A stretch of 64,000 nt of DNA from the NCBI GenBank assembly GCA_026874595.1, contig CM049316.1:75935676-75999675 (forward strand). Direction: 5' to 3'. The notes beneath the pieces are model-generated. The model did no database searches. It was not told where the DNA came from and saw nothing but the letters and a program-made list of their open reading frames with translations. This DNA comes from Sipunculus nudus. Lineage: Eukaryota > Annelida > Sipuncula > Golfingiida > Sipunculidae. The position numbers and the translations under genes are program-made. Below, in pieces: positions 25,366 through 37,567 of the stretch (position 1 is its first letter; every line of letters begins with the position of its first letter).

Positions 25366-26409
25366 TTAAAGCTCTGTGTCATCCTCGTCCTTATTGTCTT
25401 GTCGATCAGAAAAATTGTTACAGCCAGAAGTGAAACATTTGCAAAGAGGAGTGCAGGGCAATTTGTTCTTGGTGCAGGAGTAATTTCCTTTGCATACTGT
25501 TCGGCATCCACATTTTACGAGGTCAAGAACTGCGCGAGGAGCAGGGGGAGTTAGACATTTCAATGACATATAAACTCCCTCGTGAATCAACCATCCGTGC
25601 TCCTCCAAAGGAGGAAGACATGGATTTGGAGAAACGTAGGATTTGTCCCGCATACATATGAAGTTAGTGCGAAGAACATGGGGCATCAGAGTTGAGCGAG
25701 TCGGAGGGAGCATCTCAGCCTCAAGGCTTTTTGATCGAAAGAGATCCCATCGGAGAGCAGGCAATGTTGTTGGACCTCAGGGTGAATACACTTTGCAGAA
25801 AAATGTTTCCAATGCCTTTATTACTTGTGGGATTTCTCCATACACCAGCTGTGAAGATGACAGAGCTCCTTTGCCAAGGTTTCGGAAACAATCGATTATG
25901 GGATCGTCCTCATCAAGGGAGAGATAGGCGTTCGCCCAGCTTTTCTTCGAAATTCCAACAAACTTCCCAACCAAATCAGCCCCGGAGAAGTCATGTAGGC
26001 CTGTAAGCCCCTGGGCCTTGCACCGACCAATAACATGCACACATGAGCGTACATCTGTTTCTCTGTATTTTGCGTCAGAGCCAGTGCAAAACTTCAGCTG
26101 AGTGAGAGGGCCAAGGTGACCGTTAGAGGCGAGGTCCATCAAGAGAATGAACAAATCTGTATCAGGGGAACGTCCATTGATTTCTCTGCATGTGTTGTCA
26201 CGCAGGCTGTCAATAACGTGAAGAGGTATCAGGGTGTTGGCCTCCTCGTGTCCGTGAACTTTGAAATCCTCATTAATGGTATGAGGGGTATTGACATTCA
26301 CTACCGTGCTGTAAGCGACCACAACTTTCTTCAATGATCCCTCGAAATGTTCCAGTAGAGCTTGGACCAGGAGTTCACAAAGTCCCTTCTTCGTTTTAGA
26401 CGATGACAC
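25366..26409 (-). pseudogene. PIN/XPG-like acidic motifs and C-terminal Cys-rich motif
   Basis: The first 210 codons contain HEEANTLIPLHVIDSL, PDTDLFILLMDL and FSGADLVGKF, spaced like the acidic motifs of FEN1/XPG-type nucleases (E-A-D, D-x-D, G-x-D). The first Asp is Asn here (EEAN). After one in-frame TGA the same frame continues with LPPTRSTLMPHVLRTNF and ends in CGCRTVCKGNYSCTKNKLPC and CTPLCKC...C, a compact Cys cluster close to the family's usual C-terminus. Nuclease identity is inferred from motif spacing only. Confidence 0.6.
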
Positions 26410-27473
26410 TCTTTGAGTGGTATGGTTCTAATGCTCATTTCATTATGTACCTCGTAGCTAGCAACAGATGTTGCTCTTTTTGCTCTTGTCTTTGCCTTCA
26501 GGCTACTTTCAATATAGCGGTCGGACAGCACATCATATGTATTTGACATTCGGCTGATTCGTGTGATGAAAGCATCCTTGAGATGACATATTTTTGTCAT
26601 GCTCGGTGATTTTTTCATGCTCTGCAACACTGCTTTTGCATCAAGTATCAGTACACGATTAGTGAGAACTTGTTTTGTAGAGGCTGATTCAGTTCCAGGT
26701 TGACCAGTTTCTTCAAGAACTTGCATGAGGCTAGCTTTGTCAGTACAGAGAAGTAGGGAACCATCAACTGCAAACATCGAGCGTGGCACCACAGCCATCT
26801 CAAACTCACCGATTGTGGTTTCTAGCTTTGGTACAAGCTCAGGTCGCGACTGCTGAATGACCAGAAACCGTGCAAGCAGCTTGCGCTCTTCCCTTAATTT
26901 GATAACCTTGTCCCCAACTGAAACTCGGGTCTTAATCATCCAGTTGGAGAATGTTTTCAATTTCAGTTTTTTCATCTTGTCCCAGATGGACATTTTCGAT
27001 GTTTTGAGAAGACGGTCTTCAACATCATCCATGTATTGCTTTTGACCTAAGTTGGCATAATTCAGAAAGTCTTGTTTTGCTTTCTGGGGAATTAGTGCAG
27101 AGGAAACAATGTTCTTCAGAGGTGTTCTGGTCACGTAGGGATACCCCTCACAGCATCGTTCAAAGGAGTTTCTAAGTTTAAGAGCATTTTTGGTACAACG
27201 CAGGGAGATATTGCCACAAAATTGATAATGCTCCTGTGATTTTTTGGAGCCCTGAGAGGGCTGAGGGAAACTGAGCAAGAACTGACTTACGATTCGAGCC
27301 AGGTGAGGTGTGCTGTGAACAAACCTGTCCAAGCCATCTGCATCCTGAGTGAGTCCAACAATACCTCCGTGTTTTTTCAAACCCTTGATCTCTTGCTCTA
27401 ATGCCTGGTCAGTAAACAAGCTTGTGAAAGGAATTTCAGATTTGTTCAATCTCCAGACTTTAAAGCTTCCCAT
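26331..27473 (-). pseudogene. TDQALEQEI/GGIVGLT segment of the transposase-type protein
   Basis: An open stretch of 380 codons. Near its start SLFTDQALEQEIKGLKKHGG and IVGLT match the strongest signature of this protein family. The frame is shifted on both sides: the preceding residues (LLNYARLMPLHIAQKNAFEK) lie in another frame at 27460-27642, and the following nuclease-like part begins in a different frame near 26400. Confidence 0.65.
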
Positions 27474-27663
27474 GTGGCTGGATCATTTTTTTTTCAAATG
27501 CATTCTTTTGGGCGATATGGAGTGGCATTAACCTTGCATAATTCAGGAGGTCATGTGCGAGGAAGTGCTTAATTTGATTATCTAAAGCAGCGAGATAACC
27601 CTCCAAATCTCCTTCTCTGTATTCACGGATAAGTTGTAACAAGCTATCAATTTGCTCCAGGTA

Positions 27664-28500
27664 TTAATCAAGAAACTGCGCCAGCTCCTCAGGTTCGTGC
27701 AGCTTCTCTTTCTGTGGCATTTGGACTGCATAAGACGACTGAATATCCTCGAATATCCCAACCATTTTAGGATCTCGCTCGTGAAGGGCCTGTTTCAACT
27801 TGACACATTGTAAGCGAAGAGGTCCAGACTGAGGTTCAGCAAATATTGCGTCAAACTTCATCATCGAGACAACCAAGGCATTAATGATATGATACTCCAC
27901 GCCCCTTTTCAAGGCTTTGCCATCATAAATTCCTCGGAGGGCTGCAGAAGAGTAGATGCTACTCTTAATGTCACAAGTGTCAACTCCGCTATCTGCAACA
28001 GTTTTTCCTAGGGCATGTAGTGAGGCGAATATTATATGCAAGACACCGGCTCTCAAGACCCAGTTCCGGTTGCAAACAGACTCCTGAATCTGGACTGCAC
28101 GATTATACAGATCTAGATAAAGCGTGATTAGTGTGCGTCTCTCGGGACCGACGATGGTGGCTGATATGTTTTGTGTGAGGCTCCAAACGGTGTATAGTGT
28201 GGCGTAATCAGTGGGAGAGGTCTTGATCAGGGGTACAATAACTTCGGAGTTTGTCCATTTGACCTCAACGTTTCCTTGCTGGGATAACAAGAGAGACTTT
28301 GTTGCCGTCCACGTCGGCATCACATCATGTTTTGCACGCTTTTCCTTTCTACCAGTTCCACAAGTCACTTGAAGTGTAATCATCACAATTTGGGGAATCT
28401 TTATTCTCCTTTCTTGAAGGTCCCATTGAGGACCAAGGGCAAAGTGAAGGACTCTCTCCTGTATCAGATATAACAGCACTGTTAGGTTGAAGGTTTTCAT
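27664..28500 (-). pseudogene. Central segment of the transposase-type protein
   Basis: An open stretch of 278 codons. Recognisable elements are MPTWTATKSLLL (about residue 82), LITLYLDLYNRAVQIQ and RAGVLHIIFASLHALGKTV followed by an SGVD motif. In related proteins this area reads D-x-x-LY...R-x-G-x-x-H...ALG...SG-[IL]-D. The conserved Asp and His may be catalytic, but I cannot prove that here. An in-frame stop separates it from the next segment. Confidence 0.6.
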
Positions 28501-29609
28501 TAGCCAAGAGGTTTGCGATCACCCAGGTGTGGGTTTAGTACTTCTGCTTGAGCAGCAGATGGTCTCGTTGTCCAAACGTGTACTCCTCAAAATGGATTGG
28601 TTTCAGCTGTATAACTGGTTCTTCAAGATTGTTGATTTCAACTTTAAGAGAATCGGATGGAAGCTTGTCTGTGATGACAAGAGGACTATTAAATGGTTCT
28701 TCGTTCTTATCTTCCGTTTGATTAAGGACAATCAGTGTACCATGGAATGTATTCTGTCCATAGGGAGTATCTTCAAGGAGATCGATGTTGTCGAGAGCAA
28801 ACCAGATGTTAACACCCTTCTTCACAAAGTCAGGGAGACAGAACAACCTGTCTCCTGCATTCTCAGTAGTACAGCGTGTTCTATACGATTTTTGACGTTG
28901 AGTATGTGACGGTAATCCCTGCCAACATACACAGTAGTCAGGAGGCTTTTGTCCCGCAACAGGGAATGAATCGAGAGGGGCAGCCCGATTGATAGTGGTG
29001 TTTCAATTCCGTAACTCCTAAAACCTCCATCATTCTTAGGTTTATGCTTGACTTGTCTGTCACTCCGTGTATTTTTGCATTAGGAATTGACATGCAACAT
29101 CAACAGTTTTTTTGTACTTCAGCATCATGTCTACCGGTGACTCGTCTATCGTGAGGTCCAAACAAGAGTTGGTTTAAAAAGAATTGCAACATTGGAGGGT
29201 TTTGGAAATTGTTCAAATCACCGCTGAATTTCCATTGTCGATTATTCATAATTTCTTCCCTGAGTGAATAAGCCAAGCAAACCAAGGCGTCAACTGCGGT
29301 ACTCTGTGTTGTAGCAAAGTCTACTGCATGACTAACAGATTTTGATAAAATCACTTTGTCACTTTCGTTTTTAGGAACTGACTTTACAAACTCAGCATTT
29401 GGAAAATTATCTTGAATTAACTGTTTCTGATGTTTTTTATGGTGACCAGAATAATGCTCTTTTATGTGGTACTCCTCCAGAATGGATATGTACTCACCAT
29501 TTATTTTATTCATACTCAATACAGCTCCACTAACGGAGAGTGAAGTTTTGACAGATAGGAGCAACAACTCATCACAAATTTCCTTCGTAATCTTCTCCTA
29601 GTCAACAAT

Positions 29610-30228
29610 GTCCGCGAGGGTTCCTTTGAGCATACCGTAAGCAATTTTTGTGATAAAACTTTTCTTGAGCAGCAGCATCGCCTGCCTGTTTCAAACCAGA
29701 AACACATACTCTAATGATGTCATCCTTTGTTTTGCCCTTGATATCAAGCAGAGTTTTGCCCATAGAATCACTCAAAATACGATGGGGAGGGGTTGTTTCA
29801 GGTGTTACACAAAACTTGCAGGGAGAAAATATACATTTCTTCTCTTTCGGAACAGTTTGAAATCTCTTTGAGCGGGTCCCCTTTGCAAATTTTCCAGGAC
29901 GACCAACTCCTCTATTTGCTTAGAATGTAGGCAGGGAAAACGATTCTGGATTATCCCGTTTCCTCTTTTTCACTCTTTCTAAATGGTCTTTGTTCACAAT
30001 AGGCTTGCGGCACTCGCTATGATACCGTACATTCTCCAGATGAGATTCATCTAGACTGGACAGACGATCTGCAAGTGGTTTAAGATTATTCTCGCCCAAA
30101 GATATACGCTCTCTACAACAGTCTAACAAATCGGTAATTTTGTCGACACCAGGTTTCTTAACCAGTTTCTTCTGCAAAGATTCGCCTGTCAGGCAGACAA
30201 TACAGCTATTCAAGAGGTCCTCAGACAT
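29610..30228 (-). pseudogene. N-terminal zinc-binding-like part of the transposase-type protein
   Basis: It starts at ATG 30228 with CIVCLTG and, about 60 residues later, YHSECRKP, a C-x2-C...H-x3-C pattern. A stop (TAG at about 29920) is followed in the same frame by RGVGRPGK, CIFSPCKFC and FYHKNCLRY, a second C/H pattern. The frame is lost near 29600. Binding of element ends is a plausible role, by inference only. Confidence 0.6.
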
Positions 30229-31182
30229 CGTGATGCTGCACTCTTACCGAGTCAGTTCGTGTTAGGAAGCTGTTCAAAGACCGGAAAAAAAATACTTTCT
30301 GATCTCAATGTTTCATGAAACGAACCATTTAAACCCATTCGTTTAGATATAAATGGAAAACAATAAAAAAATTATTCCTGGGTCAACCGGTCATAAGTAT
30401 TAACTGATAATATTGAAAAAGCTTCAGATATAACCAGACTCATCAAAACTAGTTGTAAACGTTCATATAAACAAATATTTGTTAAATAGGTTAACTTTGT
30501 TTGGCATTAACCAAATAGACAATAACATAAAAATAAAATTGAACATGTGGTTTGCAAAACCGTACTGCAGGAAAACTAGTCCACTAACTTGTCAATGCTT
30601 TCCTTTCAAAATACTCGCCAGTCCAATTTTTGTATCCTCGAACTTTGACTGCTATACCAGTCACATGCTAGTTTGGGAACAAACTGAAGAAAATAAGGGG
30701 TTCCAGCGCAATTTTGCATCCTATGATTTTATTGTTTATGTTTGTTTTGTGAGGGGAGTGCACAATAAAGGAGGGAAGTGAATGAATAAGTCAAAAGTCT
30801 TATTTCCAGTTCTTTATTCAATTTTTAAACGTTTACTTTGAACGTTTACACCACGGGGATAATTTTTACCATGTTGTTGTAATATCTTGCTGGCAATACG
30901 ATTGTAACAAAAAATCTGTATTAAATCGCGGTATTATGTTTAAAAATGTGGATGTAAGACTGCATTATCGACACTTAATATTAGCCAACAAAATATATAC
31001 ATCCATTTATTACATTTTACATTGGCACTTTTTTACATAAGCCGGATGGTTATGCCCCACCCTCCTATACACATACCTTCACCCTACCCTCTAATCAATG
31101 CAGTACCCTCAAAATGTGGCTCAGCGTTCTCAGAAACCCATATCTATATACTAGGATAATTATTATCAGCCAATTCCTTCCT

Positions 31183-31293
31183 GAGATATGACCCTGAATA
31201 TGTTCGTTGGCTGCCATCTTGGAAATTGCTTTTTATAACCCCTAATGGTGTCAAATCTGCAAAAAAATCAATTTCGGCAGAAAGATCCTACGG
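31183..31293. repeat. Right terminal inverted repeat of the Academ-like element
   Basis: On the minus strand it reads CCGTAGGATC, TGCCGAAATT, TTTTTTTGCAGATTTGACA, AAGATGGCAGCCA and CAGGGTCATATCTC, matching the left arm block by block. Confidence 0.75.
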
Positions 31294-31880
31294 GACACTG
31301 TTTTTGTACATATCGACCTGCACTAATAGACCAGCCAATCCAGAGTACAGATCTCGATATCGAATGATTCAGAGCGTTCATTGTTTTCGGCATAAACAAT
31401 TAACGTCCTACAGATTTCTCCACACGGAAATAACTAGCTGAGCCACCCAGAACTAACTAGACCTCCAGAATCTTTTGTCAGCTAATTACAATAAACCGTA
31501 GTCTTGTAAGTTTCATTACTCAATACATAAACAAACCGATCAACTGATCAACACAACTTATGACAACAATAAACACAACATTGCTTAGTATTATTAGAAT
31601 AGTTTCCTTGACTGTATTTTATTGTTCTATGAGGTTCCAATCCTTCAAGACCTGACCTCGCAATATATTTGTGGGGTCTCCAGGATAAATTTGCATGTAT
31701 GATCCTGCTTCGTAAATTAGGCTCATTAGAACAAAGTAAAGTTAAGCCAATATTGATTTTGAGTTTCTGTACGAAATCCTTTTGAAATTATCAAGAAGCA
31801 TGACATTAGATTCATTATAATTTAGAGTGAGCAGGTTATCGTCATTTCAGGTTCTCACTTGATCCTCAGTACGCTCCAAT
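31294..31880. other. Anonymous sequence
   Basis: AT-rich, with no recognisable coding or repeat signature. Confidence 0.45.
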
Positions 31881-31889
31881 TTAATTCCA

Positions 31890-32330
31890 ACTTCATTAGC
31901 TATTCCCATGGCAATATACAGTGACACAACCTTCAAACATCACATTATTTCCATCAGTATTTAGCACAACTGGAAGATTATTTGTAAACAATAAAACCGC
32001 AAACCGTCCGAGTATGGTAACCCGAGGGACACCTTTATTTACAATTGTATACTTCGCCAGGTAGATTATTATTTTATTAATAATTTTTGTAACCAATTAT
32101 GAAGATATTAAACCTAATGTGTGCAGTTTTTTATAGTAGTCTTTAATGTTTTATAGAATCAAATCCTTTGGTTAGGTCGAATTATGCGGCTGTTAACTTC
32201 CTCTAATCTATATTTTTACATTCATATATCATCTAAACATTTGCTAAGAGCAGTTACTATTGATCTTTCCAGCATATATAAATATGGCGTGCTAAGTACT
32301 TAAATATTTCCATGCCTCTCAATGGATGTT
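31890..32330 (-). pseudogene. LINE reverse transcriptase remnant
   Basis: On the minus strand a DLTKGFDSIKH motif (about 32190) matches the RT block L-D-x-x-K-A-F-D. Downstream, after stops and a frameshift, VNKGVPRVTILGRFAVLLF followed by TNNLP (about 32040-31975) matches the RT block [21 protein letters not shown]. The residues that should hold the FADD box read MFEGCVTVY. It is heavily decayed. The LINE superfamily is not resolved. Confidence 0.65.
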
Positions 32331-32860
32331 GACCTCTGCAACGGTCAGTTGTATTTGGATAACCGAATATATTAAATAATTCATACATTTAAGTAACCTA
32401 CTGGTACAATTTGTCCTGTTAATTTACAATGATTAAAATCAATCTAAAAATGTGGTTGATCTGTTCCTTCTTTATACATATGTGCTTCTACTAGTCTTTA
32501 ATCAATATGTTACTTTGCGGCGCTCTGATAAGGAGAAACAGTTTGTGAGAATCTCAGGAGACCGTTCCATTTCTAAGTGAAATAAATGTTACATACTCTT
32601 AATCTTACATACTAACAGGAGAGAGGTAAACGCCCTCTGTCTCAAATTTTGTTTCGCGCCCCTTCAAACTTCAAATCCTAAATACGCCTAAAATGTACGA
32701 TACAATGTCTTTAGAGTTAACAGAGTTTGACAAATGGACGGCAAGGAAGAGTCTACACTATGTACTTTTAAGTGAATTATTGTTATAATCGCTTATTGCA
32801 AACCAATAGTTTGTATTTATAATAACTGAATGGTATTTATTTATTTATTTTTTTTTTGCC
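32331..32860. other. Anonymous AT-rich sequence upstream of pseudogene B
   Basis: No exon or repeat recognised. A T-rich stretch at 32840-32866 ends in the acceptor TTTTCAG of pseudogene B. Confidence 0.45.
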
Positions 32861-32867
32861 TTTTCAG

Positions 32868-33686
32868 TCGCCAAGGCATCAAAAGAAGGACGGGGTAAGA
32901 AGGCAGTATTTATTATATACGCGCACTACTCATCTACGTCATTTAACGCCGCTCTCCTTGATGTCACCAACAGGTCGTTTAAAGAACTCCGTCATGACGT
33001 TATCGTGTCGGACCTTAATGCCATGGGGTGGACCCGGTTCTTGGTGCAGCAGATTTAAGGGTAGATAATTAATACAATACACGAATGTGGTAAGTTATTA
33101 TCTCTTCAAATACTGCACCATGAAAGCATACATTCAGTGATGAATACAGACTTGCAGATAAGCATTATAGTCATATATTCACCATTGATATATATGTATT
33201 TTTAGGTGAACTGAAAAACAGTGAGCAATTACGTTACAGCCCAGAGTCTGAAAAGGCATATATTGAAGGACGTTTGTCTGTTGACATCGTGGCTGAGCAT
33301 AGGAAGGTAGCAGCGGCTGATTTTGAATCTTTTGGTTTCCGCTGCAGTTTATGTCTGTGTCCCCCATAATGAAAAGATGGATGGAACGAGTTTTCATGAG
33401 ATTTTGACGGACAGACTGCACACGGAAAACTCCAGGTTGAGTTATTCTTGTATTTAAAAGAATTCTTCTATCTTAAATGAAAATCTCAGTTAAACGTTAA
33501 ATAAACAAAATTTATTGAACACAGACAAGTGGAGAAACAAGAATCTGCTGTCCGATTCAGCTCCTTTATATCTGTCTCTTTCAGGGTACGCGCTTCATCT
33601 TTATGTTCACTTGTGAAGGACCAGAAGGAAAGTTTACCGAACATGGTGTTTATCGAATGATGGAGGTGATCACGTGGCCTATTCAT
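32868..33686 (+). pseudogene. NQO1-like: NQO-like quinone reductase pseudogene, copy B (exons 1-3)
   Basis: Exon 1 (32868-33060) follows the acceptor TTTTCAG. The initiator context TCGCCATGG reads TCGCCAAGG, so the ATG is lost. Two single-base deletions hit the end of the exon (GGACCCGG, GATTTAAGG). Exon 2 (33206-33435) starts with the usual [16 protein letters not shown] but frame-shifts in the flavin-contact segment (before LQFMSV) and reaches a TGA after VFMRF. Exon 3 (33585-33686) is still 102 nt and open, with TEHGVYRMMEVITWPIH. No exon 4 is found before 35600. Splice sites GT/AG remain. It is clearly dead and more diverged than A, C or D. Confidence 0.9.
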
Positions 33687-33729
33687 GTGAGTAAAGGAAA
33701 TAAAGAAATACTACATGCTTCCGTATATA

Positions 33730-34665
33730 CAGGATGAGCCCTTAAACATGACCAACCGGAGATAACTACTATCCATTGACATGAAAAGCCCGAAATAACG
33801 ATCACTTAAGTAACATGACCACCCAGATATGACGACCATACATCGATATCCTGATATTACGAAGATCCAGTAACATTGTAGGATATTCCATATAGCCTTA
33901 AATAGCCACACCTCTACTACACAGTAATTGGACTTACTAATTAAAGCCAGGATGGTAAACTAGGCAACCCGTATGTCAAAGTGTGTGTAGCAATGGGGGG
34001 GGGGGGGAGGACGGGTGGGGGGGGGGGAGGAAGGATCATTAATCAAGGTAGCGGGCTCAGGATTGGACTCAACTGTGTAGCTCTTATGTAAGTCACTTAG
34101 CTAGGGGCTCCGCGAGATGGGGGCAGTTAAGCACCGGCGAAATTGAGTTGCCCGCTACCCTCCACGTCTTTAAAAGGTAAAAAAAGAGGTAAAGGTACGG
34201 GGTTTATAGTGTTCTGTTACCGCTGTAGTCGCAGTCTTACCCGACTTTTGAAACTTTGCCTTCCTGATCTTTCGGGCCTGCTCATTATTGTTGTTTTTCT
34301 CGGCTCCCTGTGGAGCATACAACCCCAGCAGTCATTACAGGCGCTAGAAGGTTATTCTTTCTACATTTACCTGCCACCCATGACCAGTTAGTTAAACGCA
34401 AACCCAATTGACTGGCAGTATAGTGTTTTAGCACATAAATGATAACTATTCTAACTTCGTACAGAACTTTCGGCCATTTTGATATTTTAACTGATATACC
34501 TGTGTATTTGTATTTAATCAGTCGGAGATTTCTAACAACATGTTCATCCCGATATTACGATCACAAAGTAATATGACCACCCCGATATGACGACCAAAAG
34601 GAAAATGACCACCCCGATATATCGACTACTTAGTAATATGACCATCCCGATACCCCGATGAACCT
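33730..34665. repeat. Degenerate GACCACCCCGATAT-type repeat blocks around a G-rich tract
   Basis: AGTAACATGACCACCCAGAT and AGTAATATGACCACCCCGAT style units occur at 33740-33880 and again at 34545-34660. The sequence between them includes two poly-G tracts (about 33996-34028). The repeat-like blocks may have been split by an insertion. The 82-codon frame at 34143-34391 has no recognisable family. Confidence 0.5.
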
Positions 34666-34789
34666 AGTAGCAAATTTTTCTTGGCAACAAATCTTTGAAA
34701 TTTTAGTACAGCGATGATGCACTGACTGTAAGACAGAGAGACATTATGTACAGAGCATCAATAATTATGGTAACTGTGGTTCTAAACCT

Positions 34790-34895
34790 CTGTGTTCTTT
34801 GCTGGAAAGGATTTGGTTCGACCGAGTGGTGACAGTTGGCAGGTGATTCACCTATGAACGCTCAACGGGCGAGCCAGTGGTGACATTTCATCCAT
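34790..34895 (+). repeat. Dispersed repeat, inverted partner of 20310-20470
   Basis: Carries CCGAGTGGTGACAGTTGGC, AGGTGATTCA and CTCAACGGGCGAG, the same order as the minus strand of the unit A copy. Confidence 0.6.
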
Positions 34896-35274
34896 TATCG
34901 CTCAATGACAACAATCCTGAATCGTTAGCTGAGGAGAACATGATACGTCCCGGTAAAAATGAATTGTTAAGCCTACGGAAATTCAGGTATACATCTTTAT
35001 TATCATCATAAATTAAATCGAGAATTAAAATCTTTAGGGATAAAGAACTATGCTTGTCACTTCTTTTAGAGCATATTAATCTAATGTTTACCAATGAGGC
35101 TCTCAGTCTGGATTGATCAAATGTTGGTTGTTGTTGCAGTTGTTTAGGAAGTTTACATAATTTGCATATATGAACCACACTTAGTGCTCTGTTTGACTCA
35201 GTTCTCATGCAAATAATCCTTTGAATACGGTGAAATAAATTCCTATCTTCCCGTGATCTTTTGTAGGAATATAC

Positions 35275-35530
35275 TCACACTGACAATCAGTGGTATATAT
35301 GTGAGATAAACCTTGAACTGCTAACCATTACTAAAACTTGGCTTAAAGATATTGTAGAAGAAAATGTTATACCAACAAGGAGTATACCTCCAACTGGTTA
35401 TACCATTTTATCTGTTCCAAGAGTAATAGACAGAAAGCGAACATGGGGAGGTATTGCTTTGATACATAAAATTAATATCAAAGTTGAAATGAGTAAAATA
35501 TACAAATTTAAATCATGTGAGTGTGCATGA
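35275..35530 (+). pseudogene. LINE endonuclease-domain fragment
   Basis: The plus strand reads LELLTITKTWLKDIV, then PPTGYTILSVPRV and TWGGIALIHKINI. This matches the apurinic-type endonuclease block of CR1/RTE-type LINEs (ITETWL...P-x-GY...R-x-x-GGG-A). It lacks the rest of the protein. A minus-strand frame at 34888-35208 with NIRLICSK...LDLIYDD resembles the part just N-terminal to it, which would imply a 5' inversion. That part is weak. Confidence 0.55.
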
Positions 35531-37469
35531 AAAGAAAGACAGTTCCTGGTTCACACTGATCTATAGATTACAAGATTTGAGCACCCTGGATTTAATTGAA
35601 GATAACTTTATGAGATTTTGATATGAGAATTAGATTTTCTTTTTGTTTTTACAATTTAAAAAAAACGATGAACACATACAATTTAAAACTATTTGGCAAG
35701 ACATTCAACATCTGCTTACAACTTGTCCTGACGATAACATGTTTTACCCCTTCACCTCAAAATGTCAAATAGATAGTTCAAAGACCGCAGGTCGTAATCA
35801 TGTGCTTTTTATTTTTCACCATTAAAATCAAATCAAGTTCCTGTGCTGCGGGTGTTCAATGCATTAACAGCAGCAAAAGGTCGTATCAAACGGTTGAGAA
35901 ACATACGCTGTATGATTTTTCTGTGAAATTCAGGAGGCGGATCCAGGGAAGGATCAAGGGGTTCTGCCCCACCCTCCTCCTTCCCAATTTACATTGGCAG
36001 CAAAAGTGGCGTCAATTTATCTTCAGTTTTTATGTTCAAGGGTCAGAATTACTCCCAGGCATGTTTTGGTAATCAAAGTTGGTCAAACTTTTTTTTAATC
36101 AATATATTAATCTGAGGGTACACTACTATAAACAACTGCAGGAGTATTCTCTGGTATGACACCAGAGCTTAAAAATCATGAAATTAAAGTATCAAATTTT
36201 GTTAGACATTTTTTTTTTTTAATTTATTGCTTTTGTGCAAAGCGTTGCATCCATCAAGTAAGACTGATATGGTTCAAAAAGGTACAACTTTGAGAATGTT
36301 TATGTTGTGGGCAATTGGTGGTTATACGTATTGACATAAGTTACCCGGTACGTTTGCTGCTTTTTTAATTGACGAAAAAGTACAAGGTGCGTTCAACGGT
36401 TGGGTGGATTATACAAGGTTACGAGAACAATGTTGTGGCCTGGAAAGGCATGGTCCATGGATATGAGAGTAAAAGCGCATATCTTTATTGGAACGTAGTT
36501 TTCGGTGTTCAGCTGTGTCAGGTGATGTTTTACCAAGGGCATCTCTCTAATCAGCATTAACAAATAAAGAAAAAATCTAGATGTTGATTGTAATAGCAGA
36601 TCAGGATTGCGTTGCCCGCAGATATTTTGGGGGCCATATTGTAGGATCATGACTAAGATGCATGGCGACAAACTTATGTTTCTCTGAGTTGATGTTTAAA
36701 ATTCTTTGTTCAAATATACACGACAGAGTGGCTGCACAGCCCATGCTCAGGGCTTGGCCCTCAGTTTCTAAATGACTCTCAACACATAGCATGTCTCCCA
36801 GCAAGATTCATACACCATTAGTTAACCAATCAGAGACTCACTTGAAGTGTCCCAATAGCTTCAACAAAGAAAGGTGTGCACGGGAGCCGAATGAAAATGT
36901 AATCAGACTGAATTGAGCTGCCATGTAATCAAGGCTAAGTAATTACAGTTATTGTGTAAGTACTCGTCAGCTCAGCTAAGGTATATCTCAGGTCTGACAC
37001 TTGAAACAACAACATTAACACCTACACTTTACAAATTATATAATCAGAATGAAATATACAGAGAGTGAGGATTGTAAATATTATATAATCACTGGCCCTC
37101 AGTACCTTACACTGTGGGTTATAAGTGTTCAACAAGGAAAAGCCATGGAAAAAAATCCATAGTGGGAGAGCATTCAAGCCGAAAAGCAATCCGTGGTTAA
37201 TTCGTGGTTTCATGTTGATAAACTTAACCTCGTGCGACCGTAATTAAAAAAAGAAAAAGGGGAACATATGAGAATAGAGTCATTTATTTGTATTTCCGTG
37301 ACATGTACTGTGAACACGGAGTAAGTATCGATTCCAAGTCGCAACATCGAGTTGAAGAAATAACTAACGCCTTTGAGTGAGCCTGACACGAGGTCATTTA
37401 ATAAATGACTGCAGTCAGGTATTCCCGGTACCGCATCCGGTGTAAAATTATTTATTACCTTTGATGTAT

Positions 37470-37476
37470 TGATATA

Positions 37477-37513
<37 letters not shown>

Positions 37514-37522
37514 ATATCTGTG

Positions 37523-37567
<45 letters not shown>

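Larger units (their letters stand above)
25366..30228 (-). pseudogene. Broken transposase-type protein of the Academ-like element
   Basis: Intronless minus-strand coding remnant of about 1,600 codons. It is interrupted by in-frame stops (for example TGA at 25777-25779 and TAA at 27664-27666) and by frameshifts (near 26400, 27470, 28510, 29600 and in the 28850-29100 stretch). In order it has an N-terminal Cys/His region (CIVC...YHSEC), a second Cys-rich patch (CIFSPCKFC...YHKNC), a long central region, an SLFTDQALEQEI...GGIVGLT block, EAD/DTD/GAD acidic motifs like a PIN/XPG nuclease, and a C-terminal CGC...C...C cluster. I recognise this architecture from many uncharacterised invertebrate proteins. 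The product is inactive as it stands. Confidence 0.75.
24873..31293 (-). mobile_element. TIR-flanked DNA transposon, Academ-like, about 6.4 kb, decayed
   Basis: The two ends are diverged inverted repeats. Left block: CCGTAGGAT (24873), TGCCGAAATT, TTTTTTTGCAGATTTGACA, ATGGCCGCCA, CAGGGTCATATCTC (to 25036). The same blocks run on the minus strand from 31293 to 31183, the last as CAGGGTCATATCTC. The arms differ by small indels, and weaker similarity continues a few tens of bases outward, so the exact termini and target-site duplication are not fixed. The only large coding remnant between them, on the minus strand, is a multidomain transposase-type protein. Assignment to Academ rests on my recollection that Academ proteins combine an XPG-like nuclease with a Cys-rich domain. 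Confidence 0.7.
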
